Source: an uncultured Lachnospiraceae bacterium
Lineage (GTDB): Bacteria > Bacillota > Clostridia > Lachnospirales > Lachnospiraceae
DNA: 19,525 bases
Reading direction: 5' to 3'
Assembly: GCA_910588865.1 (NCBI GenBank)
Contig: CAJUSJ010000075.1
Span: 1-19,525, forward strand
Shown here: one piece after another, positions 6,403 to 14,060 of the stretch
Layout: the number at the start of each line of letters is the position of its first letter
Position numbering within the stretch: the stretch's first letter is position 1
Notes under the pieces: model-generated
Databases searched by the model: none
What the model saw: only the letters and a program-made list of their open reading frames with translations
Told to the model about the DNA's origin: nothing
Position numbers and translations under genes: made by a program

Positions 6403-7698
6403 CTACTGCCTGGGCTTTCCGCACTCACCGCAGAATTTGCCTGTATTCACCGCGCCGCAGCTGCAGGTCCAGGGCCCCTGGGCCGACCTGGGCTTCCCGC
6501 ACTCGCCGCAGAACTTGCCCGTATTTTCCGCTCCGCAGCCGCAGATCCATGTACCGGACTGGCCAGAGCCCGCCCCGCCTGGGCCAAAACCTGGCTGCTG
6601 GCCATAACCCATTGCCTGGCCCGGCTGCTGGCCGTAACCCGCTCCCGGGGCCTGGCCTGGCTGCTGGCCATAGCCCATGGCACCCGACTGGCCGTAGCCT
6701 GGCTGGTTCATCTGCATTTGCTGGTAGTTCATCTGGGAAGCGCCTGCCATGTAGCCGCCTGCCCCGGTCATGCCCACGCCCATGCCCATGAATCCGGCCA
6801 TGGCGCCGTTGGCGTTGGAGCCTGCCGCCTCCAGGCCCCTGGCGATAGCTCCCTGCATATAGCCTTCCCGCACCGACGGATCGCTGAGCATGGCTCCCTG
6901 GTTGCGCATATTGATCAGCTTCTGGGACTCCTCATCGTAGGATATGCTGGCAATGCCCACGGACTGGATCTCCATGCCCCGGGTCTGGGTCCAGTCTTCA
7001 TCAAGGGTCTCGGACATGTATTTGCCCAGCTCCCTTCCCTTGGAAGCCACATAGGAGATGCGGATGCCGTCCGCTGACATCTGGTTGATGGAGGACTGGA
7101 GGGCCTCCAAAAACTCATTTAGATACTGCTCATTGATGCTCTGGATCTCCACCTTGCCCCTGTTCTTTGGGATAACCTCAGAATAAAACTTAAGTGGGTC
7201 TGTTACCTTTATGGAATAAGTTCCGTGGGCCCGCAGAAACAGCTCCGCGTTATAAAACTGGTCGAAATAGTTGATGGGATTGCGGGTGCCGAACTTGATC
7301 CCCTTGATCTCCTGGAGATTGACAAAAAATACTTTCTGGAGCGTGGGGGTGCTTCCGCCGTATTTAACCCTCTGGAAGGATTCTTTTAAGGTGTCCCCGA
7401 ACTGGCCGTTAAACAGAGATGGCAGGGACGAGTTATTGACCGTGTAATAGCCTTCCTCCGCCGTGTAGTCCACTACCTTGCCGCCGTCCACCAGCATCAT
7501 AAACTGGTTGGGATACACATGGATAACCGAACCGTTGGATACCGTGTCCGGAGTTCCCTTTGTGTTGGAACCTCTCCGGATCATCACTCCTGACGTAAAG
7601 ACGGTCTGATCCCCCATGTCCCCCGCTTCAATAACCTCAAGCCACTGGTCCGCTAAGGAGCCGCCTATGGCCGCTGCCGCTGCCCTAATAATTCCCAT
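6403..7698 (-). CDS. SPFH-domain protein with two C-terminal zinc ribbons (YdjI / virion-core-protein-like)
   Basis: A 431-residue protein. Residues 1-290 form the SPFH-type core seen in YdjI-like proteins (MGIIRAAAAAIGGSLADQW, RRGSNTKGTPDTVSNGSVI, FVNLQEIKGIKFGT, GMEIQSVGIASISYDEES). Residues 290-383 are Gly/Met/Gln-rich with repeated GYGQQPG units. Two nearly identical zinc ribbons end the protein (Cys386, 388, 397, 400 and Cys412, 414, 423, 426). The frame opens at 7731, but the ATG at 7698 has a GGAGGAGGAAAGG site and gives the family start. SPFH proteins oligomerise at membranes; B. subtilis YdjI is needed to bring PspA to the membrane under stress. No hydrophobic membrane span is seen, so localisation probably depends on its zinc-ribbon and TPM neighbours. 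A 56-bp gap precedes it. Confidence 0.88.
   Translation of the reverse strand: MGIIRAAAAAIGGSLADQWLEVIEAGDMGDQTVFTSGVMIRRGSNTKGTPDTVSNGSVIHVYPNQFMMLVDGGKVVDYTAEEGYYTVNNSSLPSLFNGQFGDTLKESFQRVKYGGSTPTLQKVFFVNLQEIKGIKFGTRNPINYFDQFYNAELFLRAHGTYSIKVTDPLKFYSEVIPKNRGKVEIQSINEQYLNEFLEALQSSINQMSADGIRISYVASKGRELGKYMSETLDEDWTQTRGMEIQSVGIASISYDEESQKLINMRNQGAMLSDPSVREGYMQGAIARGLEAAGSNANGAMAGFMGMGVGMTGAGGYMAGASQMNYQQMQMNQPGYGQSGAMGYGQQPGQAPGAGYGQQPGQAMGYGQQPGFGPGGAGSGQSGTWICGCGAENTGKFCGECGKPRSAQGPWTCSCGAVNTGKFCGECGKPRQ
6409..6549 (-). repeat. Tandem duplication of a zinc-ribbon module inside the SPFH gene
   Basis: Two 21-codon units (6487-6549 and 6409-6471) encode ribbons sharing NTGKFCGECGKPR; they differ at only a few positions before that. 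The first knuckle is CxC rather than CxxC in both. They are separated by a 5-residue linker. Confidence 0.75.
6589..6699 (-). repeat. Degenerate GYGQQPG-coding repeats in the SPFH gene
   Basis: Codons for residues 334-370 contain four imperfect copies of a GYGQ(QPGQ) unit of roughly 8-14 residues, visible in the DNA as recurring GGCTGCTGGCC blocks on the plus strand. It is a flexible low-complexity linker between the SPFH core and the zinc ribbons, prone to length variation by slippage. Confidence 0.7.
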
Positions 7699-7754
7699 TG
7701 TCCTTTCCTCCTCCTGATTTGACTTTCTCACTTTCTTTTAGCTTACCACAACAT

Positions 7755-8657
7755 CTATTCTTTTTCAATCCGATGGAGCTTCCACACCCGTATGTCGATG
7801 GGAGTCACTCCTGTGCCGCAGTACTCGCAGAACTTGCTGCCCAGCCTGGTGATCGGTGCCCCGCAGTTGGGGCAGGTAGCTCCCACAGCGGTAGCGTAGT
7901 CTCCTGCTTTGGTCATATCCTGAACGTATACAAGCTCCATGTTGTACCGGTTCTGCTGTCTTAGAGGGCCCGGCTTTTCCTGCTGGCTGCCTTTTTGGTT
8001 CCCTCTCTTCCTTCCCAGGCGGCTGCCGGGGCTTTTCTCCACATGAGCCTCCTCCCCGCCATCCCCTTCCTGGCTTTCCCTTATCTCCTCATAATAATAT
8101 TCCACCGCGGACTGAAGCTTGATGACACACAATCCCGCTTCCTTCTGGTACCGGGAGATCTCGGTCTGATGGATCTTTACCTGACGAAATCTTTCTCTCA
8201 CACCCCGGCTTTGCTGTTCCCGGATGCGGAATTCCGTCTGCCCGCGCAGCTCCTCTGAGATCCCGCCGCCCGTTTCTGCCGCTCCCGGGCCGGACCGTCC
8301 TCTTTGCCGTTCCTCACCGGCTCCTGGCACCGCTCCTCTTTGCTCAAGCCTGGACAGATCCTGGTACTCTAAGGCTTCCAGATACCCTCTCAGCATATTT
8401 TCGCACCGCTGCTTCCACTGAGCCCAGTGGAACTCCGGGAAATCCTCCTCTATCCGCGGCAGGCACAGCCTTGTCATCCCGGACACGGACTTAGGCGTCT
8501 CTGCCAGAATATCCGCCTGATGCTCCAGCCCCTCTCTCAGGGACGATGTTCCAAACAGAGCCATGGAGAAGATCCGAACCTGTTTTCTCACTCTGAGCCA
8601 GGCATACACTCCTGCCGACACAAGTCCTATACCCACCAGAATCCCTAATCCTTCCAT
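7755..8657 (-). CDS. Membrane-anchored protein with a C-terminal zinc ribbon, possibly Tim44-like
   Basis: A 300-residue protein with an N-terminal membrane helix (about 4-22), an amphipathic segment containing TPKSVSGMTRLCLPRIEEDF (54-73) and HWAQWKQRCENMLRGYLEAL, a predicted alpha/beta region (about 150-250), an Arg/Gly/Gln-rich insertion (about 107-150), and a terminal zinc ribbon (Cys262, 265, 277, 280). The layout recalls Tim44-like zinc-ribbon proteins of Firmicutes, but this is from memory and not certain. The frame is open to 8879; the ATG at 8657 is chosen because of its AAGGAGGAG site. It overlaps the end of the permease gene by 13 bases, so translation is coupled. It sits between the ABC transporter and the SPFH gene, where it could link the two modules. 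Function unknown. Confidence 0.7.
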   Translation of the reverse strand: MEGLGILVGIGLVSAGVYAWLRVRKQVRIFSMALFGTSSLREGLEHQADILAETPKSVSGMTRLCLPRIEEDFPEFHWAQWKQRCENMLRGYLEALEYQDLSRLEQRGAVPGAGEERQRGRSGPGAAETGGGISEELRGQTEFRIREQQSRGVRERFRQVKIHQTEISRYQKEAGLCVIKLQSAVEYYYEEIRESQEGDGGEEAHVEKSPGSRLGRKRGNQKGSQQEKPGPLRQQNRYNMELVYVQDMTKAGDYATAVGATCPNCGAPITRLGSKFCEYCGTGVTPIDIRVWKLHRIEKE

Positions 8658-9514
8658 AACCGTCTCCTCCTTGGATTCACCCGGCAGACCGCGATCCACA
8701 GACACAGGGCGGACAAAGCCATCTGGACACCCGTGCTGATCCCAAGCCACCAGCGGGTCAGCAGGCTGGCGGGCCCGTTTCCTGTCCACATCTCCAAGAC
8801 ATTTAGCTGCCTGATATTGCCAAGCTGCCCCTTTATGGCAGCCAGGAATGACACCGCTGGATTTACCAGGAGTACCCACGAAGCCCCCTGGCCGGCCCCT
8901 CCGTTTCCCTGAACCTGAAAAGAGGCCGAAAACCGCCTGAGGGCCATGGTCCCCAACACCAGCACCGCCAGCGCGCAGTAGCTTACCGCCGTGGCGATGG
9001 TGGTTCTCTTAAATATGGACGAACAGCAGATCCCTATGCTGCCAGCCAAAAGCGCGGTGGAGCCAAAGCTTATGAGCAGCAGAAAGATGTCCTTTCCCGT
9101 CACTCCCCCGTAGATAAACACCAGGGCCAATATGGGAAAGCTGGACACCACCAGCAAAAATACGGTTGAGAGGCAGGACAGCAGCTTGCCCATTACGATG
9201 TCCGCCGGGGTCATCCTCGTGGTCAGGAGAAGGTTCAGTGTCTGCCTCTCCCTCTCCCCGCTGACACTGCCCGCTGTCAGAGCCGGGACGATCAGTAAAA
9301 GCATGGCAAACTCAATGGCTGCCCCGAAAATATACAGGCTCAGAAAGCTGGAGTACTGGATCTCCGCTGTGGCCTTTACCTGGGTGACCATGGAGTACAT
9401 GTTTAAAAGCGCCACCAGGGCCAGAAGGCTGTTGCAGCTCAAGATGATCAGGGGGAGCCTGAAAGACCTGGCGCTGACCCGGCTCTCCTGGCGGTATACG
9501 GGATTAATTTTCAT
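8645..9514 (-). CDS. ABC-2 type transporter permease
   Basis: A 289-residue integral membrane protein with about six hydrophobic segments (about 20-40, 58-80, 111-135, 142-164, 174-192, 260-277). The cytoplasmic segment GERERQTLNLLLTTRMTP (86-103) is the hallmark coupling motif of ABC-2 permeases of the NatB/YhaP/gliding-motility type. It pairs with the ATPase gene just upstream, which it overlaps by 11 bases. The substrate is unknown. With the VanRS-like regulators and SPFH module, a role in exporting or clearing membrane-damaging compounds, or in moving an envelope component, is plausible but inferred. It lacks the large extracytoplasmic loop of bacitracin-type BceB permeases. Confidence 0.88.
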   Translation of the reverse strand: MKINPVYRQESRVSARSFRLPLIILSCNSLLALVALLNMYSMVTQVKATAEIQYSSFLSLYIFGAAIEFAMLLLIVPALTAGSVSGERERQTLNLLLTTRMTPADIVMGKLLSCLSTVFLLVVSSFPILALVFIYGGVTGKDIFLLLISFGSTALLAGSIGICCSSIFKRTTIATAVSYCALAVLVLGTMALRRFSASFQVQGNGGAGQGASWVLLVNPAVSFLAAIKGQLGNIRQLNVLEMWTGNGPASLLTRWWLGISTGVQMALSALCLWIAVCRVNPRRRRLWKD

Positions 9515-10454
9515 GGATCAGCACCTTCCCTTCCTCTTCGTGGCTGGTGATCTGCATGAACACAGACTCCAGGTTTCCCCGCTCTCTCATAAAGCCGCAC
9601 AGCTGGACTCCCCCGTCAATAAGCTGCTGTAAGAGAGCCGCCTCGTCCTCTTTGTCTCCTGTAAAATTCAGCATAATGTCATTGTGACGGATTGTCATGG
9701 TCTCCACATAAGGATGGCTCCGCAGAATCTTCAGTGCCTGCTCCCTGCCCTGGTACACCGAGATCCTAAGAGGGCTCTGAACGTTGATCTGGTTTAAAAT
9801 GTGGTCCATGGTTCCTTCCAGAACCATCTTCCCCTGCTCCACAATGCCGATGTCCGTACAGATCTCCGACAATTCTGACAACAGATGGGAGCTGATCACC
9901 ACGGTCTTCTCCTGGTCCCTCAAATCCTTCAGTATTTCTTTAAACTCATACCGGGTTCTTGGGTCCAGGCCGGATGTGGGCTCATCCATGATCAGGAGCT
10001 GGGGATCGTGGATCAGGGCCCTTGCCAGGCACAGCCTCTGCTTCATGCCTCTGGACAGGCCATCCACATAATAATCCGTCTTCTCCTCCAGCCCCACCTG
10101 TCCCAAAAGCTCCATGCTCCGCTTTCTGGCCGTAAGGCCGGTGAGGCCGTAGCAGGAGGCAAAAAGCTCCATGTATTCGGAGACCTTAAGGTTATCATAA
10201 ACACCGAAAAAATCCGGCACATAGCCGATCTTATCCACCATCCTGCCAGGGTCCTTCACCGCGTCCTCCCCCCCGATCTCCACCTTTCCCTCATCAGGCA
10301 CAAGGAGTCCTGTAAGGATCTTGATGGTCGTGGTCTTTCCCGCCCCGTTAGGACCCACAAAACCGTAGAGCGCGCCGTCTCTCACATGCATATCCAGGCC
10401 GTCCAGGGCCGCCACGCGCCCGTACATCCTTTTCAAACCCTCAATCTTCACCAT
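9504..10454 (-). CDS. ABC transporter ATP-binding protein
   Basis: A 316-residue ATPase with Walker A GPNGAGKT (34-41), signature LSRGMKQ (133-139), Walker B LLIMDEP (153-159) and the switch histidine in VVISSHLL (His190). The Q-loop position reads YVPD (Asp81) instead of Gln. About 100 residues after the nucleotide-binding domain (from about 215) form the C-terminal accessory domain usual for ABC-2 drug or lipid exporters. The ATG overlaps the stop of the 821-residue protein gene by one base (TGATG), and the 3' end overlaps the permease gene by 11 bases. It should energise that permease at the cytoplasmic face of the membrane. Confidence 0.95.
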   Translation of the reverse strand: MVKIEGLKRMYGRVAALDGLDMHVRDGALYGFVGPNGAGKTTTIKILTGLLVPDEGKVEIGGEDAVKDPGRMVDKIGYVPDFFGVYDNLKVSEYMELFASCYGLTGLTARKRSMELLGQVGLEEKTDYYVDGLSRGMKQRLCLARALIHDPQLLIMDEPTSGLDPRTRYEFKEILKDLRDQEKTVVISSHLLSELSEICTDIGIVEQGKMVLEGTMDHILNQINVQSPLRISVYQGREQALKILRSHPYVETMTIRHNDIMLNFTGDKEDEAALLQQLIDGGVQLCGFMRERGNLESVFMQITSHEEEGKVLIHEN

Positions 10455-12919
10455 CAGTCTTCCCTCCCCACAATATCCAGCATAGGAAGCAGCACGTTCC
10501 AGTTATAGTCTGTCATATTTTCGTACACATATTTCACCGTAATAGTATTGCCCGGGGACAGGTAGGGCGCCAGCTCGTAGGCCTCATACACATCCTTCAT
10601 GGAATCCATCCGGTCGTATTTTCCGGTGCCGTGATTGTAGAAATAGATATTTCCCTGAAACAGGTTTAAATTCCTCCCGGCCCCGCCTGTGACAAATTCC
10701 GGAGACACCCAGTCAAATATAAGCTTCTCAATGCGCACGTCATTGCCCAGAGAATATTCCAGTGTCACCGGGTCTGCCCCGAACAAGGTATTGTTGGAGG
10801 AATCGTAGCTTCCTCCAAGAACCACAGGGGTTTTGACCAGGCCGGACCGAAAGATCACCTCGTCATTGCTGGAGTACACGTTAATGTCCGAGGCCGCTAC
10901 TGTCTTTCCCTCGGCCTGAGCGGATCTGAGAAGCCTGGCCTCCTCCCCCTCCCCCTGGCCGCAGATTCCCACCACCTTGGCGTTGGGGGAATATTCCGGC
11001 ATAAAATTATCCAGATAAAAGGTCAGCAGGTTGGTCTTTTCCACTGCCTCCACATAGCTCTCGTCGCTGATATCGGTCCGCTCGAACTGGCTCTCCCCGG
11101 AAAGCCAGGCCGCGACCTCGTAGGAATTATTCATGGGAAATCCCAGCACCTCCAGGCCATCTAAGGACCGGCTTTCTCCTGGCTCCATATCACCCAGCCA
11201 GATCAGCTTCCCGTAGAGAAGCACCACGCAATTCTCCATGGTCATGGTGAAATTGCTGGTCACCGTGCCCGTATACCTTCCCTGATCCACCTCGATATCC
11301 CCTGAAAATCCGATCCCCTCCGTGTTGGGGACAGCCTTCTCCAGCTGAAAATACCGGGGCTCAAAGGCAGGCACATTCCGGATGGTCATGTGGGTCTCAT
11401 CCTGGTGGTGGAAAAGATTAATGTCCGGCTCCTCCCCACCTGTAAACAAAGGCACCATGCCCGAGGTTCCTGTGCCGTAATAATTCTGGGTCACAGGCTT
11501 TACGGAATAATCCGCGGCCAGATGGGCCTCGTAAGGCCTGTTGTAGGGGGCCCGGATATTCATGTACGCGGTCTCGCTGACCGTGTCCCAGGTGACCTCC
11601 ATAAAACAGGCATAAGTGTAAAACGTGTCCCTGAACCGGGTCCTGCTCCCCATAAGCCAGATAATGGCAGTGAACACCGCCGACAGAGCCACCACCCCTG
11701 ACCGGTAGTATTCCGTCAGATCCCTCTGCTTCAAGAACACATACAATCCCACTCCCGCCAGCAGCAGATAGATAATGATCTCCATGGTGTACAGGCCCAG
11801 ATTGGGGAGCCTGCGCACATTTCCCGTGTTGATCATATCCCGCACTGACCAGAACTGGCCCGAGTTGCCGCTGTAGACCGATTCCGCCAGGCTGTTGATC
11901 CTGCTCTCCCCCAGAACCCCTGTGAGAAGGTCATCTAAGTATGAGGGATTTTCCCGACAGAATTCCGCTATATCCACAAAATCGTAGGCAGCCACCGCCA
12001 CGGTTCCCCGGCGGTAAGTGACCGCGGACAAAAGGGGCTGTGACTCATCCGACATGATCACATTGCCGCCGGACAGGGCAAACTCCACACAGGGGATCTC
12101 AAGCTGGGAATCCCCGGGCCTGTCCTTCGCGTAGTCCGCTCCCATGTCTACCTGGCGGATCTGGGGGGCCTCGTACATCTCCTCCAGAAGCTCAGGGGCA
12201 AAACGTCCCAGCGTATCATCGGCCCTCATGCCCGTACCCAGGATCATGGTGCCTCCATCCCTCACCCACTCAATGAGCACCTGGCTCTGCTCCTCCGACA
12301 GATCCCGGATGCGGTAATTGCTGATGAGCATCACATCGATCATATCCAGCCCCAGCTTCTGATCCGGAAAATTATAGGTATCAAAGGCAATGGTCCTGGC
12401 GCGGAGCATCCCATAATCCACCCCCACCCCGTTCCAGCAGCTCATAAGGCTCTCCGGGGTGTCGCTTAAGATGCCCACAAACAGTTCCGGCACATCCAGG
12501 CTGAAGTCCATCTTCAGGCGCTTGTGGATCATCTGGGTGCCCCGGGCGTCCTCCACGGTCACAAACAGCTGATCCGACCGGTTCCCCATGGGGATATAGA
12601 GATATTTTTCCAGACTCTCCCCAGCCTCCATCTCAAGAGGGTAGGCGTACTGGTACACCTCATAATCCAGCTCCATGGACAGTACCTTTAAGGTTCCCTC
12701 AAACCGCTCTGTCCCCTGATTAACAAGGCTCACATCCAGGGGCACATACCTGCCCCCCTTGGCCGTATTGTCATACCCATAGGTCACTTCCATGGCAATA
12801 CCGTTGCCGGACAACAGCCCCTTTGTCTCCTCATATCCGGAACCCCAGGAGACAAACACAGCAAAAAGGGCCAGCATAAACGCAAGCGGCCCTGTGACTG
12901 CACATCTTTTAATATTCAT
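10454..12919 (-). CDS. Large membrane protein with extracytoplasmic glutamine-amidotransferase-like fold, ABC-associated
   Basis: An 821-residue protein of unclear family. It has an N-terminal signal or anchor (about 8-27), a long extracytoplasmic region with a beta-rich part (about 40-140) and a Rossmann-like, class I amidotransferase-like part (about 145-320; PELFVGILSD, DVMLISNYRIRDLSEEQ, VLIEWVRDGGTMILGTG). Two membrane helices follow (about 377-396 and 408-424), then a second extracytoplasmic region of about 390 residues. No catalytic Cys-His-Glu triad is evident in the amidotransferase-like part. The architecture is comparable to GldG-type auxiliary proteins of ABC systems, an analogy only. 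The frame opens at 13006, but the ATG at 12919 has a GGGAGGA site and begins the signal. It overlaps the kinase stop by 11 bases and the ATPase start by one, so it is probably a dedicated partner of the transporter. Confidence 0.7.
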   Translation of the reverse strand: MNIKRCAVTGPLAFMLALFAVFVSWGSGYEETKGLLSGNGIAMEVTYGYDNTAKGGRYVPLDVSLVNQGTERFEGTLKVLSMELDYEVYQYAYPLEMEAGESLEKYLYIPMGNRSDQLFVTVEDARGTQMIHKRLKMDFSLDVPELFVGILSDTPESLMSCWNGVGVDYGMLRARTIAFDTYNFPDQKLGLDMIDVMLISNYRIRDLSEEQSQVLIEWVRDGGTMILGTGMRADDTLGRFAPELLEEMYEAPQIRQVDMGADYAKDRPGDSQLEIPCVEFALSGGNVIMSDESQPLLSAVTYRRGTVAVAAYDFVDIAEFCRENPSYLDDLLTGVLGESRINSLAESVYSGNSGQFWSVRDMINTGNVRRLPNLGLYTMEIIIYLLLAGVGLYVFLKQRDLTEYYRSGVVALSAVFTAIIWLMGSRTRFRDTFYTYACFMEVTWDTVSETAYMNIRAPYNRPYEAHLAADYSVKPVTQNYYGTGTSGMVPLFTGGEEPDINLFHHQDETHMTIRNVPAFEPRYFQLEKAVPNTEGIGFSGDIEVDQGRYTGTVTSNFTMTMENCVVLLYGKLIWLGDMEPGESRSLDGLEVLGFPMNNSYEVAAWLSGESQFERTDISDESYVEAVEKTNLLTFYLDNFMPEYSPNAKVVGICGQGEGEEARLLRSAQAEGKTVAASDINVYSSNDEVIFRSGLVKTPVVLGGSYDSSNNTLFGADPVTLEYSLGNDVRIEKLIFDWVSPEFVTGGAGRNLNLFQGNIYFYNHGTGKYDRMDSMKDVYEAYELAPYLSPGNTITVKYVYENMTDYNWNVLLPMLDIVGRED

Positions 12920-14060
12920 GCCGTCCTCCCAGTTCTCCAAAATGTTCTTTATTAATGTCAAAATCCACCTGGAGCCTGACCGTGAACACGGTCCCGTTAA
13001 GATCACTGGTCACTCCTATGGTCCCTCCATGCATATCCACAATATTCTTGGCAATGGCAAGGCCCAGCCCTGTGCCTCCGGTGTTGGTTGAGCGGGACTG
13101 TTCCACCCTGTAAAATTTTTCAAACAGAAGGGGAAGCTCATCCTTGGGGATGACATACCCGTAGTTGGTGACAGACACGGTCACAATACTCTCCCCGGAC
13201 TGGATCTTCACCAGGATCTTCTTGCCCTCTGCCCCATACTTGATGGCATTGTTGATCAGATTGTCAAACAGCCTGGCCAGCAGGTTGCCGTCAGCGCTGA
13301 TGGTCTTGGCGGGCACATCGCTCTGGAGCTCATAGGCCAGATTCTTATCCATAAAATTAGGATAGAACTCCTCCAGGAGCTGGCTCAAAAGCTTTACGAT
13401 ATCCACCTTGGACACCTTCATGGACACTTTCCCATAGTTCAATTTTGTAAATCCGAACAGGTCCTCGATCAGCTTCTCCAGGCGCTTGGCCTTGGTGTAG
13501 GTGATGTCCAGATACTTTTTCTTCATCTCCGAAGTCAGGCTGGCGGGGCCGGAAAGCAGCTCCAGGTATCCGATGATGGATGTCAGAGGCGTCCTAAGAT
13601 CGTGGGCCACATTGGTGATCAGCTCATTTTTCGTCCTCTCCGCCTCCCTCTCCTTGTCCATCAGCTGCCGTATGTCAGCCACCATCTTGTTCAAGTTAGC
13701 GGCCATGGCCGAGAACTCGTCGTCGCCGATGACCTCCACAACCGTGTTTAGATCCCCCTCGGAAATGTTCTGTATGGCAGAGGAGAGCCTGGTGATATAG
13801 TTCATGGACTTTCTCTGCAGGAGCAGAAAGGTCACAGAAAAGGTGGCGATCCCCCCTAAGACGTATAAAAGAATAATGATGGAATCCGGGTGGTAAAATA
13901 CTGTCTGCAGGGATCCTTCCTTCCCCTGTTCCACCGCGTACTCCCCCAGCATGGTCAGATTGGTCACCAAAAACAGGTCCACCAGACAGGCGAAGATGGT
14001 GCTGTAGATAATGTTGGTGATAACCCTTGTGTGAAAACGCCGGCTCATGTCATTTTTCAA
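12909..14060 (-). CDS. Sensor histidine kinase, VanS-like
   Basis: A 383-residue kinase: membrane helix 1 (about 12-35), a short outside loop (about 36-58), helix 2 (about 59-81), HAMP linker (about 82-135), HisKA with the phospho-accepting His153 in VAHDLRTPLTS, N box LFDNLINNAIKYG (264-276), F box LFEKFYRVEQSR (312-323) and G2 box GGTGLGLAIAK (328-338). The G1 box reads NYGYVIP, without the usual DxG aspartate, as in many VanS-like kinases. The loop of only about 20 residues suggests sensing in or near the membrane. The first codon is a TTG at 14060 with an AGGA site about 7 bases away; an ATG at 14048 is possible but has a poorer site. It overlaps the regulator gene by 11 bases. It should phosphorylate that regulator in response to envelope stress or a cell-wall antibiotic. 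Confidence 0.93.
   Translation of the reverse strand: MKNDMSRRFHTRVITNIIYSTIFACLVDLFLVTNLTMLGEYAVEQGKEGSLQTVFYHPDSIIILLYVLGGIATFSVTFLLLQRKSMNYITRLSSAIQNISEGDLNTVVEVIGDDEFSAMAANLNKMVADIRQLMDKEREAERTKNELITNVAHDLRTPLTSIIGYLELLSGPASLTSEMKKKYLDITYTKAKRLEKLIEDLFGFTKLNYGKVSMKVSKVDIVKLLSQLLEEFYPNFMDKNLAYELQSDVPAKTISADGNLLARLFDNLINNAIKYGAEGKKILVKIQSGESIVTVSVTNYGYVIPKDELPLLFEKFYRVEQSRSTNTGGTGLGLAIAKNIVDMHGGTIGVTSDLNGTVFTVRLQVDFDINKEHFGELGGRHEY

Noticed and set aside
6589..6699. CRISPR-like or intergenic tandem repeats
   Set aside because: The repeats are irregular in length and lie in frame inside the SPFH gene, where they encode GYGQQPG units.
6364..7077. Long plus-strand open frame opposite the SPFH gene, rich in Ala, His and Pro
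   Set aside because: It is a mirror of the GC-rich minus-strand gene, has no ribosome binding site or family features, and conflicts with the clearly supported SPFH protein.
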